NCBI GenBank assembly: GCA_964549655.1
Contig: CAZJXN010000212.1
Span: forward strand, 1-7,253
DNA from: JADJNW01 sp964549655
GTDB lineage: Bacteria > Bacteroidota > Bacteroidia > Chitinophagales > Saprospiraceae
DNA: 7,253 bases
Direction: 5' to 3'
Numbering within the stretch: the stretch's first letter is position 1; the number at the start of each line of letters is the position of its first letter. This document shows, one piece after another, positions 1 through 5,088 of the stretch. A program made the translations under genes and the position numbers. Below the pieces are notes generated by a model. That model was not told the origin of the DNA and ran no database searches. It worked only from the letters and a program-made list of their open reading frames with translations.

Positions 1-90
1 ACAAAGATGGAGATTAATCCTTTTTTCAAATATTTGGCTGGGAAATGTCGGTTAGCTTTTCAAAAGTCAACTTTTTTAATGAGGATATAG
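1..90 (+). CDS. Possible C-terminal tail of a gene entering from the left
   Basis: Frame 1 is open from the window edge to a TAG at 88-90, giving about 29 residues (ending FQKSTFLMRI). The other two forward frames close early. The stop falls immediately before the first array hairpin (92-146), which is where a cassette gene would be expected to end. The fragment is too short for family recognition and 29 open codons can occur by chance in AT-rich DNA. I list it only as a possible partial gene. Confidence 0.25.
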   Translation, partial: TKMEINPFFKYLAGKCRLAFQKSTFLMRI

Positions 91-91
91 G

Positions 92-152
92 CGCAATAGT
101 GACTATATGAAGTGCACATTGCGTGTTTTGGTTAGTCGCTATTGCGTTAGTA
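92..152 (+). repeat. Hairpin site, possible degenerate attC (site 0)
   Basis: Bases 92-105 (CGCAATAGTGACTA) pair with 133-146 over 14 positions with one G-T wobble and enclose a 27-base loop. The right end runs directly into GTTAGTA (146-152), which resembles an attC R' box. No matching AAC box is visible on the left side, so this is the weakest of the hairpin sites; a second GTT lies at 158. The pairing is seen directly; the attC identity is inferred from the better sites downstream. Confidence 0.4.
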
Positions 153-158
153 CAAGAG

Positions 159-259
159 TTAGCGGCAATGAAAGCTTTTATTATACATTATAATGCCGCT
201 AACAAGGTATGGTCGCCCATTTCGCCCAGAACGGGCTTCCCGGCGTCCATACGTAAACG
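159..259 (+). mobile_element. Nearly empty mini-cassette of about 100 bases
   Basis: The unit opens with GTTAGCGGCA (158-167) and 26 bases later carries the exact reverse complement TGCCGCTAAC (194-203), followed by a folded hairpin (207-252) and the next GTT (259). This leaves no room for a gene: the body between boxes is only 26 bases, AT-rich and without an ORF. Gene-less cassettes are known in chromosomal integrons. The alternative is one long imperfect hairpin unrelated to integrons. Confidence 0.45.
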
Positions 260-265
260 TTGCAC
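197..265 (+). repeat. attC-like site of the mini-cassette
   Basis: Left box CGCTAAC (197-203), right box GTTGCAC (259-265). Between them GTATGG (207-212) pairs with CCATAC (247-252), CGCC (214-217) with GGCG (242-245), and GCCC (224-227) with GGGC (233-236) around a 5-base loop. This is a stacked, interrupted hairpin, the kind of structure seen in single-strand recombination sites. The octamer GTCCATAC (245-252) recurs in the sites at 1123-1130 and 4344-4351. Confidence 0.5.
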
Positions 266-309
266 ACCATTAAAACAAAAAAATATTCCTTCATCAAAAA
301 TCATTAAAA

Positions 310-1071
310 ATGGAAAATTTAATTTTTTTAAACATCAAGACCTCAAAACTATTATCCTGCGGCTTAATTTTCATGTTTCTATTTTCTGGATGTGCCACAG
401 GAATTGACTCTGAAGCAGAAAAACAAAAACTAATAGATGCTATTGTTCCTGAAATTAAAGAAAGGGTTCTTTTTGACAATTGTTGGACAACAGTTGGTGC
501 TACAGGAATAGTTGATAAAAAATCAAGGGACGTCATAAATTTAGGTCAAAAACTCGATATCGATGTGTTTGCGGCTGAAGGCGCACAGCATGCACAGCAT
601 GATTTAACTAGTGTAAATACTTATGGTGGGGCAGCATATTTATTAATGTCAGGAAAAGGTGTTTATCACATCAGATATCCAATAAATCAACAATTCCTGT
701 TTATAGTAAACACAAGACCAGTAGAAGTTAACAAATGGAATATTCAGTTAAGGTCAAGATATAAAGTCGAAAAAAAAGATAGAGAACGTGTGAAAATAAA
801 CCTAAATAGGTATAGTTTAAATTCTCCGCAGAATTCTGAAAGCATTGAAACACTTTTAACATTAGATTCTGATTCCTTTCTCGCTAGTTCAAATTTTCAA
901 GTTAACGAAGTAACTAAGGAAAATTTAGTATTCGATTTTAGAAATTTTGGCTACTTTATTGATGCTCAGTTAATAAATAAAACGGGAGATTCCAGACAAT
1001 ATGTTCCCAATAGAGTTGGAACTGCAATTGGCTTAGTTCAATTGTGTATATCTGATGAGTATCGAGAGTAA
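310..1071 (+). CDS. Predicted lipoprotein of unknown function (cassette gene)
   Basis: The 253-residue product has an N-terminal signal with a hydrophobic run (about residues 14-26) and a lipobox LFSGC with the lipidated cysteine at residue 28, so it should be exported and membrane-anchored. Two further cysteines (in FDNCWTT and VQLCISD) could form a disulfide. The mature part contains alternating hydrophobic and charged stretches suggesting a beta-rich domain; I do not recognise a family. A 9-base tandem duplication at 583-600 encodes AQHAQH. The gene is clearly more AT-rich than the Rpn genes next to it, which suggests separate origin. It is the only gene in its unit, starts about 50 bases after the unit boundary, and has no visible TAnnTTTG promoter, so it may depend on upstream transcription. 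The start is chosen because it places the signal peptide at the N-terminus. Confidence 0.8.
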   Translation: MENLIFLNIKTSKLLSCGLIFMFLFSGCATGIDSEAEKQKLIDAIVPEIKERVLFDNCWTTVGATGIVDKKSRDVINLGQKLDIDVFAAEGAQHAQHDLTSVNTYGGAAYLLMSGKGVYHIRYPINQQFLFIVNTRPVEVNKWNIQLRSRYKVEKKDRERVKINLNRYSLNSPQNSESIETLLTLDSDSFLASSNFQVNEVTKENLVFDFRNFGYFIDAQLINKTGDSRQYVPNRVGTAIGLVQLCISDEYRE

Positions 1072-1088
1072 TAAAAATGAAAAACGGT

Positions 1089-1153
1089 GTGCAACAAAGG
1101 CTAAACGCAGTATGGGCGCATAGTCCATACTGCGTTTAGCCAAGCCGTTGGCT
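1089..1153 (+). repeat. attC-like site with perfect 17-bp stem
   Basis: Left box GTGCAAC (1089-1095) and right box GTTGGCT (1147-1153). Bases 1099-1115 pair perfectly with 1125-1141 (17 bp) around a 9-base loop; spacers of 3 and 5 bases separate the stem from the boxes. The extended left box GGTGTGCAAC (1086-1095) is the exact reverse complement of the unit's first bases at 259-268. Typical attC stems carry unpaired bases that choose the recombining strand; this one has none in the stem, which is unusual. Confidence 0.55.
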
Positions 1154-1214
1154 GCTACATTACCTTGTAACTGCAACAATTGACATAGTGCTTTAAAGTG
1201 CCTCCAAATGGAGC

Positions 1215-1249
1215 TACAAAAGCCGTTGCGGTTTGCAGCGGCTTTTGTA
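1215..1249 (+). promoter_or_regulatory. 15-bp palindrome overlapping the Rpn 1 promoter
   Basis: TACAAAAGCCGTTGC (1215-1229) pairs with GCAGCGGCTTTTGTA (1235-1249) around the loop GGTTT, with a single G-U position. The left arm contains the -33 TTG and the right arm ends inside the -7 element. It could be an operator for the gene's own product, a DNA structure recognised by the nuclease, or a terminator stem for transcription entering the unit. Sequence cannot separate these options. Confidence 0.6.
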
Positions 1250-1255
1250 TTTTTG
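1226..1255 (+). promoter_or_regulatory. Bacteroidota promoter of Rpn gene 1
   Basis: TTG (1226-1228), a 19-base spacer, then TATTTTTG (1248-1255), a full match to TAnnTTTG with the spacing used by the Bacteroidota primary sigma factor. It leaves 16 bases before the ATG at 1272, so the 5' leader would be about 10 bases or less. Confidence 0.7.
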
Positions 1256-1271
1256 TAGTAAATTGTTTGAT

Positions 1272-2093
1272 ATGAAATTCGCAGACGTAAAGAATGACAT
1301 CGCTTTTCGCAAGATATTCGGCAACGAGAAAAAGAAGGAAGTGCTGATTTCCTTTCTAAACGCCATCCTTGACTTCGAGGAGAAGCATAAAATCATAGAG
1401 GTAAACATCCTGAACCCTTATCAGTTGCCCAAGTTCCGGGACGGTAAGGCAACGATTATTGACGTGAAAGCGAAAGACCAAAGCGGCAGGGAGTTCATCG
1501 TCGAGATGCAGGTTGCCGACGCTTTGGGGTTCAGCAAGCGGGTGCTTTATTATACCTCACAGGGGTACGTCAGTCAGATTGACCGGGGAGAGTTTTACGA
1601 TAAATTGAACCCGACTATTTTCGTTGGGATTTTGGATTTTGCAATATCCAAGAATCCAAAGTACATCAGCAGGCACCGGATTTTGGATGTCGAGACTGGC
1701 GAGCGGATTATGGAAGACATGGAGTTCAACTTCATCGAACTTCCGAAATTCAACATTAAAAGAAAGGATTTGAAAACCCTCGTTGAGAAGTGGGTATTTT
1801 TCATCAAAGAGGCTGAAAACCTTGAAGTTATTCCTGAAGGGATTGATGACCCTGGATTGAGAGCCGCATTTGAAGAAGCGAATATTCAGACCTGGTCGCA
1901 GGAAGAATTGGAGGCATACGACTATGCTGGGTTGAGAGAAACCGAAGATAGATTACGGCTTGAAAAAGCAAAAAGTGATGCAAAAAGAGATAGAGAAATA
2001 GAAATAGCCAGCGTGATGAAAAATAAAGGCGTTGATAAGAATATCATTTCAGAGGCAACGGGCTTGACACTTGATGAAATAGCTGAAATATAA
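1272..2093 (+). CDS. Rpn/PD-(D/E)XK nuclease-family protein (putative transposase), copy 1
   Basis: The 273-residue product opens with VKNDIAFRKIFGNEK, the signature start of the Rpn/YhgA-like family (also annotated PDDEXK_2 or PD-(D/E)XK nuclease family transposase). The nuclease core is visible as D64, then E78-x-Q80 in VEMQV, with the typical D-x13-E-x-Q spacing. The C-terminus (about residues 249-273, MKNKGVDKNIISEATGLT...) is the small helical tail common in this family. Related Rpn proteins cut DNA and promote RecA-independent recombination; others have been proposed as phage defence. The start at 1272 fits the family N-terminus and lies just behind a consensus promoter; a longer reading from 1233 would begin inside the promoter palindrome. 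The gene is complete and alone in its unit, with a hairpin site 12 bases downstream of the stop. Confidence 0.9.
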   Translation: MKFADVKNDIAFRKIFGNEKKKEVLISFLNAILDFEEKHKIIEVNILNPYQLPKFRDGKATIIDVKAKDQSGREFIVEMQVADALGFSKRVLYYTSQGYVSQIDRGEFYDKLNPTIFVGILDFAISKNPKYISRHRILDVETGERIMEDMEFNFIELPKFNIKRKDLKTLVEKWVFFIKEAENLEVIPEGIDDPGLRAAFEEANIQTWSQEELEAYDYAGLRETEDRLRLEKAKSDAKRDREIEIASVMKNKGVDKNIISEATGLTLDEIAEI

Positions 2094-2098
2094 AATGC

Positions 2099-2178
2099 CA
2101 CGAACAAAGGCTTGCTGTCCATGCTGCCGAACAGCCAGCCCGCAAAGCCAACGCACGGCGGCAAGCCAGCCGTTCCCT
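2099..2178 (+). repeat. attC-like site after Rpn 1
   Basis: Left box CACGAAC (2099-2105), right box GTTCCCT (2172-2178). GGCTTGC (2109-2115) pairs with GCAAGCC (2161-2167), with a possible inner GCCG/CGGC pairing and a long variable centre. Its left part (2102-2152) matches 4279-4329 at about 43 of 51 positions, so the sites after both Rpn genes are related. Its boxes are not complementary to the start of its own unit (TTGGCTGC), which weakens the strict integron reading here. Confidence 0.5.
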
Positions 2179-2276
2179 ACAATCAAACATGAATAAATTC
2201 GACATACAACATTGATTATCATCAAATAAGGAGTACACCAAGCTATTGGGGGCAAAAAAATAGGATAATTAGCCAA

Positions 2277-2307
2277 TTTGTACTAACTTTATAATGGTTT
2301 ATCTGTG
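2277..2307 (+). promoter_or_regulatory. Promoter of the DUF4240 / GIY-YIG pair
   Basis: TTTG (2277-2280), 19 bases, then TATCTGTG (2300-2307), one base away from TAnnTTTG. A transcript would start near 2314, about 26 bases before the ATG at 2340. A private promoter inside the unit is typical of toxin-antitoxin cassettes. Bases 2179-2276 between the hairpin site and this promoter hold no gene that I can see. Confidence 0.6.
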
Positions 2308-2339
2308 GTAAGCTAGACAAAAAATAAATAGATTCATCC

Positions 2340-2906
2340 ATGCCAACGACCGTATTCAGAGTAAATATTAAAGATATAAACCAGCAATTCTTCCAAGATT
2401 TGGAAGAAAAAGCAGGGGCTTCTGCTCAAGTAGAGATAAAAGTAGAAAGCAGCAGACATGGGGAAGGCTTGTTTTCGGAAGAACAATTTTGGCAACTGAT
2501 TGACCTGTTCGACTGGAAACAGAAAAAGCGTGCAGCTATTATCCAGCCAGCGGTAGATGCCTTATCCAAAATGCCAGTTTCTGCCATTTACCTATTTGAA
2601 GATTCTCTATCAGAAAAGTTATTCAACATAGATACTAAACAGCACGCAGCAGCATACATGAAGCAGCAGACAGATGATTATTTTTCAGTAGATGACTTTT
2701 TATATGTAAGATGCGCAGTTGTAGCTGAGGGCAAGTCGTATTATGAAAATATAGCGGAAAATCCATCCGCATTGCAGGCAGACATTGACTTTGAGCATAT
2801 ATTGTCAATTGCTGCGGAAGCATACAATAGAAAAACAGGGCGAGCATTTGAGTATTCGCCACTCTATAACTATGAGACTAAAAGTAATATAGCCAAGTGG
2901 AACTAA
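2340..2906 (+). CDS. DUF4240-like protein, candidate antitoxin or immunity partner
   Basis: The 188-residue product has two parts. Residues 1-38 (VFRVNIKDINQQFFQDLEEK then VEIKVES) form a strand-helix-strand pattern like the short N-terminal segment of many Bacteroidota antitoxin-type proteins. From about residue 45 it resembles DUF4240: FWQLIDLF (50-57), a central acidic helix, then DDFLYVRCAVVAEGKSYYE (118-136) and NPSAL. The family has no known enzymatic role. It is predicted cytoplasmic, with no signal or membrane segment. Its stop lies only 9 bases before the GIY-YIG-like gene, so the two are almost certainly co-transcribed from the promoter at 2277-2307. Gene order (protective partner first, toxin second) is common in toxin-antitoxin operons, which is why I suggest this role; it is inference. 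The DUF4240 call itself is from recognised motifs. Confidence 0.7.
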   Translation: MPTTVFRVNIKDINQQFFQDLEEKAGASAQVEIKVESSRHGEGLFSEEQFWQLIDLFDWKQKKRAAIIQPAVDALSKMPVSAIYLFEDSLSEKLFNIDTKQHAAAYMKQQTDDYFSVDDFLYVRCAVVAEGKSYYENIAENPSALQADIDFEHILSIAAEAYNRKTGRAFEYSPLYNYETKSNIAKWN

Positions 2907-2915
2907 ATCAGGTGT

Positions 2916-3224
2916 ATGGCACACAGAAATTCTTATGAGAACGAAGAACCGCATCATCTTTACGAGATAATTGACCGTGGGAAAGACGATGATGTTTTTA
3001 AATACGGAATATGTTGCAAACCCATTGATGATGACGGAACCTCAAGCCGGATGCGCGTGCAAGTAAATGCGTTGAATCGAATAGACAAATGGGTACGTTT
3101 TTTTGCCCGGATTCTGATTCGTGATATACCTGGGAAAAGAGAAGCAAGGAGACTTGAAAAGCAACATATACAAGCGTATATAGAAAAAACTGGAAAACGC
3201 CCAAGGGGTAATCCATCAGATTAA
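2916..3224 (+). CDS. Small GIY-YIG-like (Tox-URI2-type) nuclease, candidate toxin
   Basis: The 102-residue product carries the spaced landmarks of a GIY-YIG fold: HHLYEI (Y16), VFKYGIC (Y30-G31), an arginine after it (R45 or R47 in SSRMRVQVNALNR), a glutamate in a helix (E81 in RRLEKQHI) and an asparagine near the end (N99 in PRGNPSD). The layout, with an RxxxQVNxLN segment and a closing PRGN, is that of the URI-type toxin tips found at the ends of polymorphic toxins. Here the domain stands alone, with no delivery region and no secretion signal, so it would act in the cytoplasm on nucleic acid. The start follows a fair ribosome site (aGGtG) and has 9 bases of spacing from the preceding stop. 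Family call is from motif memory; the toxin role is inferred from domain type and pairing. Confidence 0.7.
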   Translation: MAHRNSYENEEPHHLYEIIDRGKDDDVFKYGICCKPIDDDGTSSRMRVQVNALNRIDKWVRFFARILIRDIPGKREARRLEKQHIQAYIEKTGKRPRGNPSD

Positions 3225-3277
3225 TTAAAAGTGGTAACGTATGCTGCTACATTGTGACTGTAATGATTGACAGCGTC

Positions 3278-3342
3278 CTTTAAAGTGCCTCAAAATAGAG
3301 CTACAAAAGCCGTTGCGGTTTGCAGCGGCTTTCGTATTTTTG
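3278..3342 (+). repeat. Copy B of the Rpn upstream repeat
   Basis: This is the second copy of the 65-base segment at 1191-1255, with 62 of 65 identities. The nuclease reading frame runs upstream through it from 3267, but that extension has no counterpart in family members and lies across the promoter, so it is not coding. Confidence 0.85.
3302..3342 (+). promoter_or_regulatory. Promoter and palindrome of Rpn gene 2
   Basis: TTG (3313-3315), 19 bases, TATTTTTG (3335-3342): same promoter as copy A. The palindrome arms are 3302-3316 and 3322-3336 around GGTTT; this copy has the same G-U position plus one A-C mismatch from the single T-to-C change at 3333. Start codon follows 17 bases after the -7 element. 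Confidence 0.68.
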
Positions 3343-3359
3343 CAATAAATTTTGATGAA

Positions 3360-4271
3360 ATGGCAAAAAAGCATATTCGTTTCGACTGGGCAACCAAGAA
3401 AATGCTGCGGGATAAGAAGAACTTCGGTATTCTGGAAGGCTTCCTTTCTGAACTGTTGGGCGAAGCTATAAAAATCGAAGGATTGTTGGAAAGTGAGAGT
3501 AACCAAGAGGAGGAAGACGACAAATTCAACCGAGTGGACCTGTTCGCCGAGAACTCGAAAGGCGAACACATTATCATTGAAATCCAGAACACAAGGGAAT
3601 TAGACTATCTAATGCGGATACTTTTTGCCACTTCAAAAGCTATTACGGAATACTTGCCAGTCGGTGCGAAATATGGAGAAATTAAAAAAGTAATCGCCGT
3701 CAGTATCGTGTACTTCGACTTGGGAAAAGGGGAAGATTACATTTACGTTGGGCAAACTAAGTTCAAAGGATTGCATACCAAGACCGAATTGCAACTCACC
3801 ACAGCACAGAGAAAGTTGCTTGGCAAGCCCACTATACACCAAGCCTACCCTGAATATTATCTCATTCGCACCACAAAATTTAACGACATCGTGAATGACA
3901 CGTTGGATGAGTGGATTTACTTTTTCAAGAATAGCGAGGTCTTGGATGAATTCAGAGCGAAAGGTATGCAAGAAGTCCGGGAAAAACTGAATGTGATGAA
4001 TTTGCCCGACGATGAACGTAAAAAATATAATAAATTTTTGGAAAGTCTGCATGATGAAGCAAGTTATGCCGAGACAATGAAAATAGAAGCGGAAGAAGCG
4101 GGTGCAAAAGCGACTAAAAAAGTGGAGGATGAGTTTCGAGAGGATGAAAGGCTGAAAACAGCGCAAGAAATAGCTAAAAAACTAATAAAGATGAACTTCA
4201 CGGACGAGCAGATTGCACAAGCAACCGATTTGAAAATGGAAGAAATAAAGATACTGCGGAAGCATAAATAA
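3360..4271 (+). CDS. Rpn/PD-(D/E)XK nuclease-family protein (putative transposase), copy 2
   Basis: The 303-residue product starts KKHIRFDWATKKMLRDKKN, the signature N-terminus of a different Rpn/PDDEXK_2 subfamily from copy 1. The nuclease core is D60 (RVDLF) followed by E74-x-Q76 (IEIQN), the same D-x13-E-x-Q spacing. Later segments KVIAVSIVYFDLG and DEWIYFFKNSEV are typical for the family, and residues about 215-275 are charged and helical, likely coiled coil. The tail MNFTDEQIAQATDLKMEEI parallels the tail of copy 1. Full length, no frameshift. I chose 3360 because it begins the family N-terminus 17 bases after the -7 element. Likely a DNA-cutting recombination or defence protein. It shares upstream and downstream flanks with copy 1 but little coding sequence. 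Confidence 0.88.
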   Translation: MAKKHIRFDWATKKMLRDKKNFGILEGFLSELLGEAIKIEGLLESESNQEEEDDKFNRVDLFAENSKGEHIIIEIQNTRELDYLMRILFATSKAITEYLPVGAKYGEIKKVIAVSIVYFDLGKGEDYIYVGQTKFKGLHTKTELQLTTAQRKLLGKPTIHQAYPEYYLIRTTKFNDIVNDTLDEWIYFFKNSEVLDEFRAKGMQEVREKLNVMNLPDDERKKYNKFLESLHDEASYAETMKIEAEEAGAKATKKVEDEFREDERLKTAQEIAKKLIKMNFTDEQIAQATDLKMEEIKILRKHK

Positions 4272-4275
4272 AATT

Positions 4276-4368
4276 CATGAACAACGACTTGCTGTCCACG
4301 CCGCCGACCAGCCAACCCGCAGAACCAACATATCTTCCACGTCGTCCATACTTATGCTTATGTTAGAT
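4276..4368 (+). repeat. attC-like site after Rpn 2, probably degenerate
   Basis: Left box CATGAAC (4276-4282); right box GTTAGAT (4362-4368), a full GTTRRRY match. The left half (4279-4329) is homologous to the site after Rpn 1, but the right half is not: only ACGAC (4284-4288) pairs with GTCGT (4341-4345), and 16 bases separate that stem from GTT. The right half instead carries GTCCATAC (4344-4351), as in the two first sites. This looks like a chimera or decayed site and marks the last recognisable array boundary. Confidence 0.4.
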
Positions 4369-4414
4369 ATATTTTTTAAAAACAAACGGTACCTTTCAAG
4401 TCCAGTAAAAGCAG

Positions 4415-4422
4415 TAATTTTG
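4415..4422 (+). promoter_or_regulatory. Candidate -7 element upstream of Rpn remnant and regulator
   Basis: TAATTTTG matches TAnnTTTG and sits 17 bases before the remnant ATG at 4440, the same distance as in the two intact Rpn genes. The -33 match is weak (TTTC at 4394-4397). It may be the remnant's old promoter, now driving the regulator gene through a leader of about 90 bases. Confidence 0.45.
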
Positions 4423-4439
4423 ATTGTAAAGTGCAGCTT

Positions 4440-4538
4440 ATGCAATTTGTAGCTATAAAAAACGATATTGCCTTCCGCAAGATTTTTAGCAACGAAAAGA
4501 AATCCACACCACTATCTTTTAATGAAAGCCTATCTTGA
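4440..4538 (+). pseudogene. Truncated third Rpn gene (N-terminal remnant)
   Basis: Translation from the ATG at 4440 gives MQFVAIKNDIAFRKIFSNEK, which matches residues 1-20 of Rpn copy 1 (MKFADVKNDIAFRKIFGNEK) at 15 of 20 positions; the DNA is clearly homologous to 1272-1332. Similarity stops at about 4502 and the frame ends at TGA 4536-4538 after 32 codons. The nuclease core is gone. The frame runs 17 bases past the start of the Crp/Fnr gene in another frame, so if still translated it would act as an overlapping leader for the regulator. Confidence 0.75.
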
Positions 4539-5088
4539 AAAAATCAATGCCTTCATTGCCCATTTGGACACTGCCACGTTGGCGGCGTTGGAAAACGTGA
4601 CGGTAGAAAAGCAATTCCGTAAAGGGGATTATTTATTGCAACAAGATGAAATTTGTCGTTATAGTTTCCTGATTATCAAGGGCGTTGCACGAAAATTTTA
4701 TTTACAGAACGGAAAAGAAATAACCACCGAATTATTTTTTACAGAAGACCTCGCGGTTTCGTTTCGGAGTTATACGTTGCAGAACCCGAGCCACGAATTT
4801 ATACAGGCGTTAGAAAATATCACCGTCACGGTCACTGATTATACTGCGTTTCAAAAAGCAAAAAATGCGTTTCCAAAATTAGTAACATTGGATTTAATGA
4901 TGACGGAATATTACACGATGTGGCTGGAAGAACGCTTATTTGAATTTCATTCCCTCGACGCTACGCAACGCTATTTGAAGTTGCTAAATGAACATCCGCA
5001 CATTTTACAAAGTGTACAATTGACTCACATCGCTTCTTACCTTGGCATTTCTTTGGAAACCCTCAGCCGCATTCGCGCTAAAATCTGA
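4522..5088 (+). CDS. Crp/Fnr-family transcriptional regulator
   Basis: The 188-residue product is the short Crp/Fnr form usual in Bacteroidota. Residues about 20-110 form the cyclic-nucleotide-type beta-roll, with RKGDYLLQQ (33-41) and LIIKGVARKFY (50-60); a long dimerisation helix follows (about 115-150), and the last residues (166-188, LTHIASYLGISLETLSRIR) are the helix-turn-helix with its recognition helix. There is no N-terminal cysteine cluster, so it is not a classical iron-sulfur Fnr, and the cAMP-contact residues of Crp are not evident; the ligand is unknown. I start at 4522 because a longer frame from a TTG at 4468 only translates the Rpn remnant out of frame. A Crp/Fnr-like palindrome lies 56 bases after the stop, before the membrane-protein gene. 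Confidence 0.88.
   Translation: MKAYLEKINAFIAHLDTATLAALENVTVEKQFRKGDYLLQQDEICRYSFLIIKGVARKFYLQNGKEITTELFFTEDLAVSFRSYTLQNPSHEFIQALENITVTVTDYTAFQKAKNAFPKLVTLDLMMTEYYTMWLEERLFEFHSLDATQRYLKLLNEHPHILQSVQLTHIASYLGISLETLSRIRAKI

Larger units (their letters stand above)
1191..1255 (+). repeat. Copy A of the Rpn upstream repeat
   Basis: This 65-base segment matches 3278-3342 at 62 of 65 positions (differences at three single bases). Looser similarity extends upstream to the shared GCTGCTACATT (1151 and 3243). It carries the promoter and the palindrome of the nuclease gene that follows. Confidence 0.85.
158..4368 (+). mobile_element. Integron-type gene-cassette array, no integrase in view
   Basis: Four hairpin sites are each bounded by AAC on the left and GTT on the right: 197-265, 1089-1153, 2099-2178 and 4276-4368. 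Sizes are about 65-93 bases, within the usual attC range. Taking the cut as G/TT, the units are 159-259 (nearly empty), 260-1147 (lipoprotein), 1148-2172 (Rpn nuclease 1) and 2173-4362 (DUF4240/GIY-YIG pair plus Rpn nuclease 2, with no clear site between them near 3238). In the first two units the opening bases are an exact reverse complement of the box before the unit's own hairpin, a hallmark of integron cassettes. All genes read in one direction with the hairpin downstream. The R boxes match RYYYAAC/GTTRRRY only partly. No integrase or attI is in the window, so this would be a cluster of attC sites lacking an integrase, or an unrelated cassette system with the same geometry. Confidence 0.6.

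Noticed and set aside
123..407. 94-codon forward frame across the left hairpins
   Set aside because: It begins with a TTG, runs through two hairpin sites and overlaps the lipoprotein signal sequence in another frame. The product resembles no family.
1180..1185. TTGACA as a sigma-70 type -35 box (also 3267-3272)
   Set aside because: No fitting -10 box follows, and the Bacteroidota promoter further down fits better and is conserved in both copies.
1215..1255. Pure intrinsic terminator
   Set aside because: Stem plus T-rich tail fits, but no gene ends just upstream and the same bases form a perfect promoter next to the start codon. Kept only as an alternative role.
1233..1271. Upstream extension of Rpn 1 (and the like at 3267-3359 for Rpn 2)
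   Set aside because: These frames pass through the promoter and palindrome; the family's N-terminal motif starts at 1272 and 3360.
3633..4166. 177-codon reverse frame opposite Rpn 2
   Set aside because: It is a shadow of the nuclease coding strand, rich in Phe, Cys and Ser, with no motif or promoter.
1148..4362. Composite transposon with the Rpn genes as transposases at both ends
   Set aside because: Both Rpn copies lie in direct orientation, no terminal inverted repeats or target duplications were found, and the AAC/GTT hairpin pattern extends beyond them.
4468..4521. 18-residue N-terminal extension of the Crp/Fnr protein
   Set aside because: It starts at TTG and translates the Rpn remnant out of frame; the typical protein length begins at 4522.
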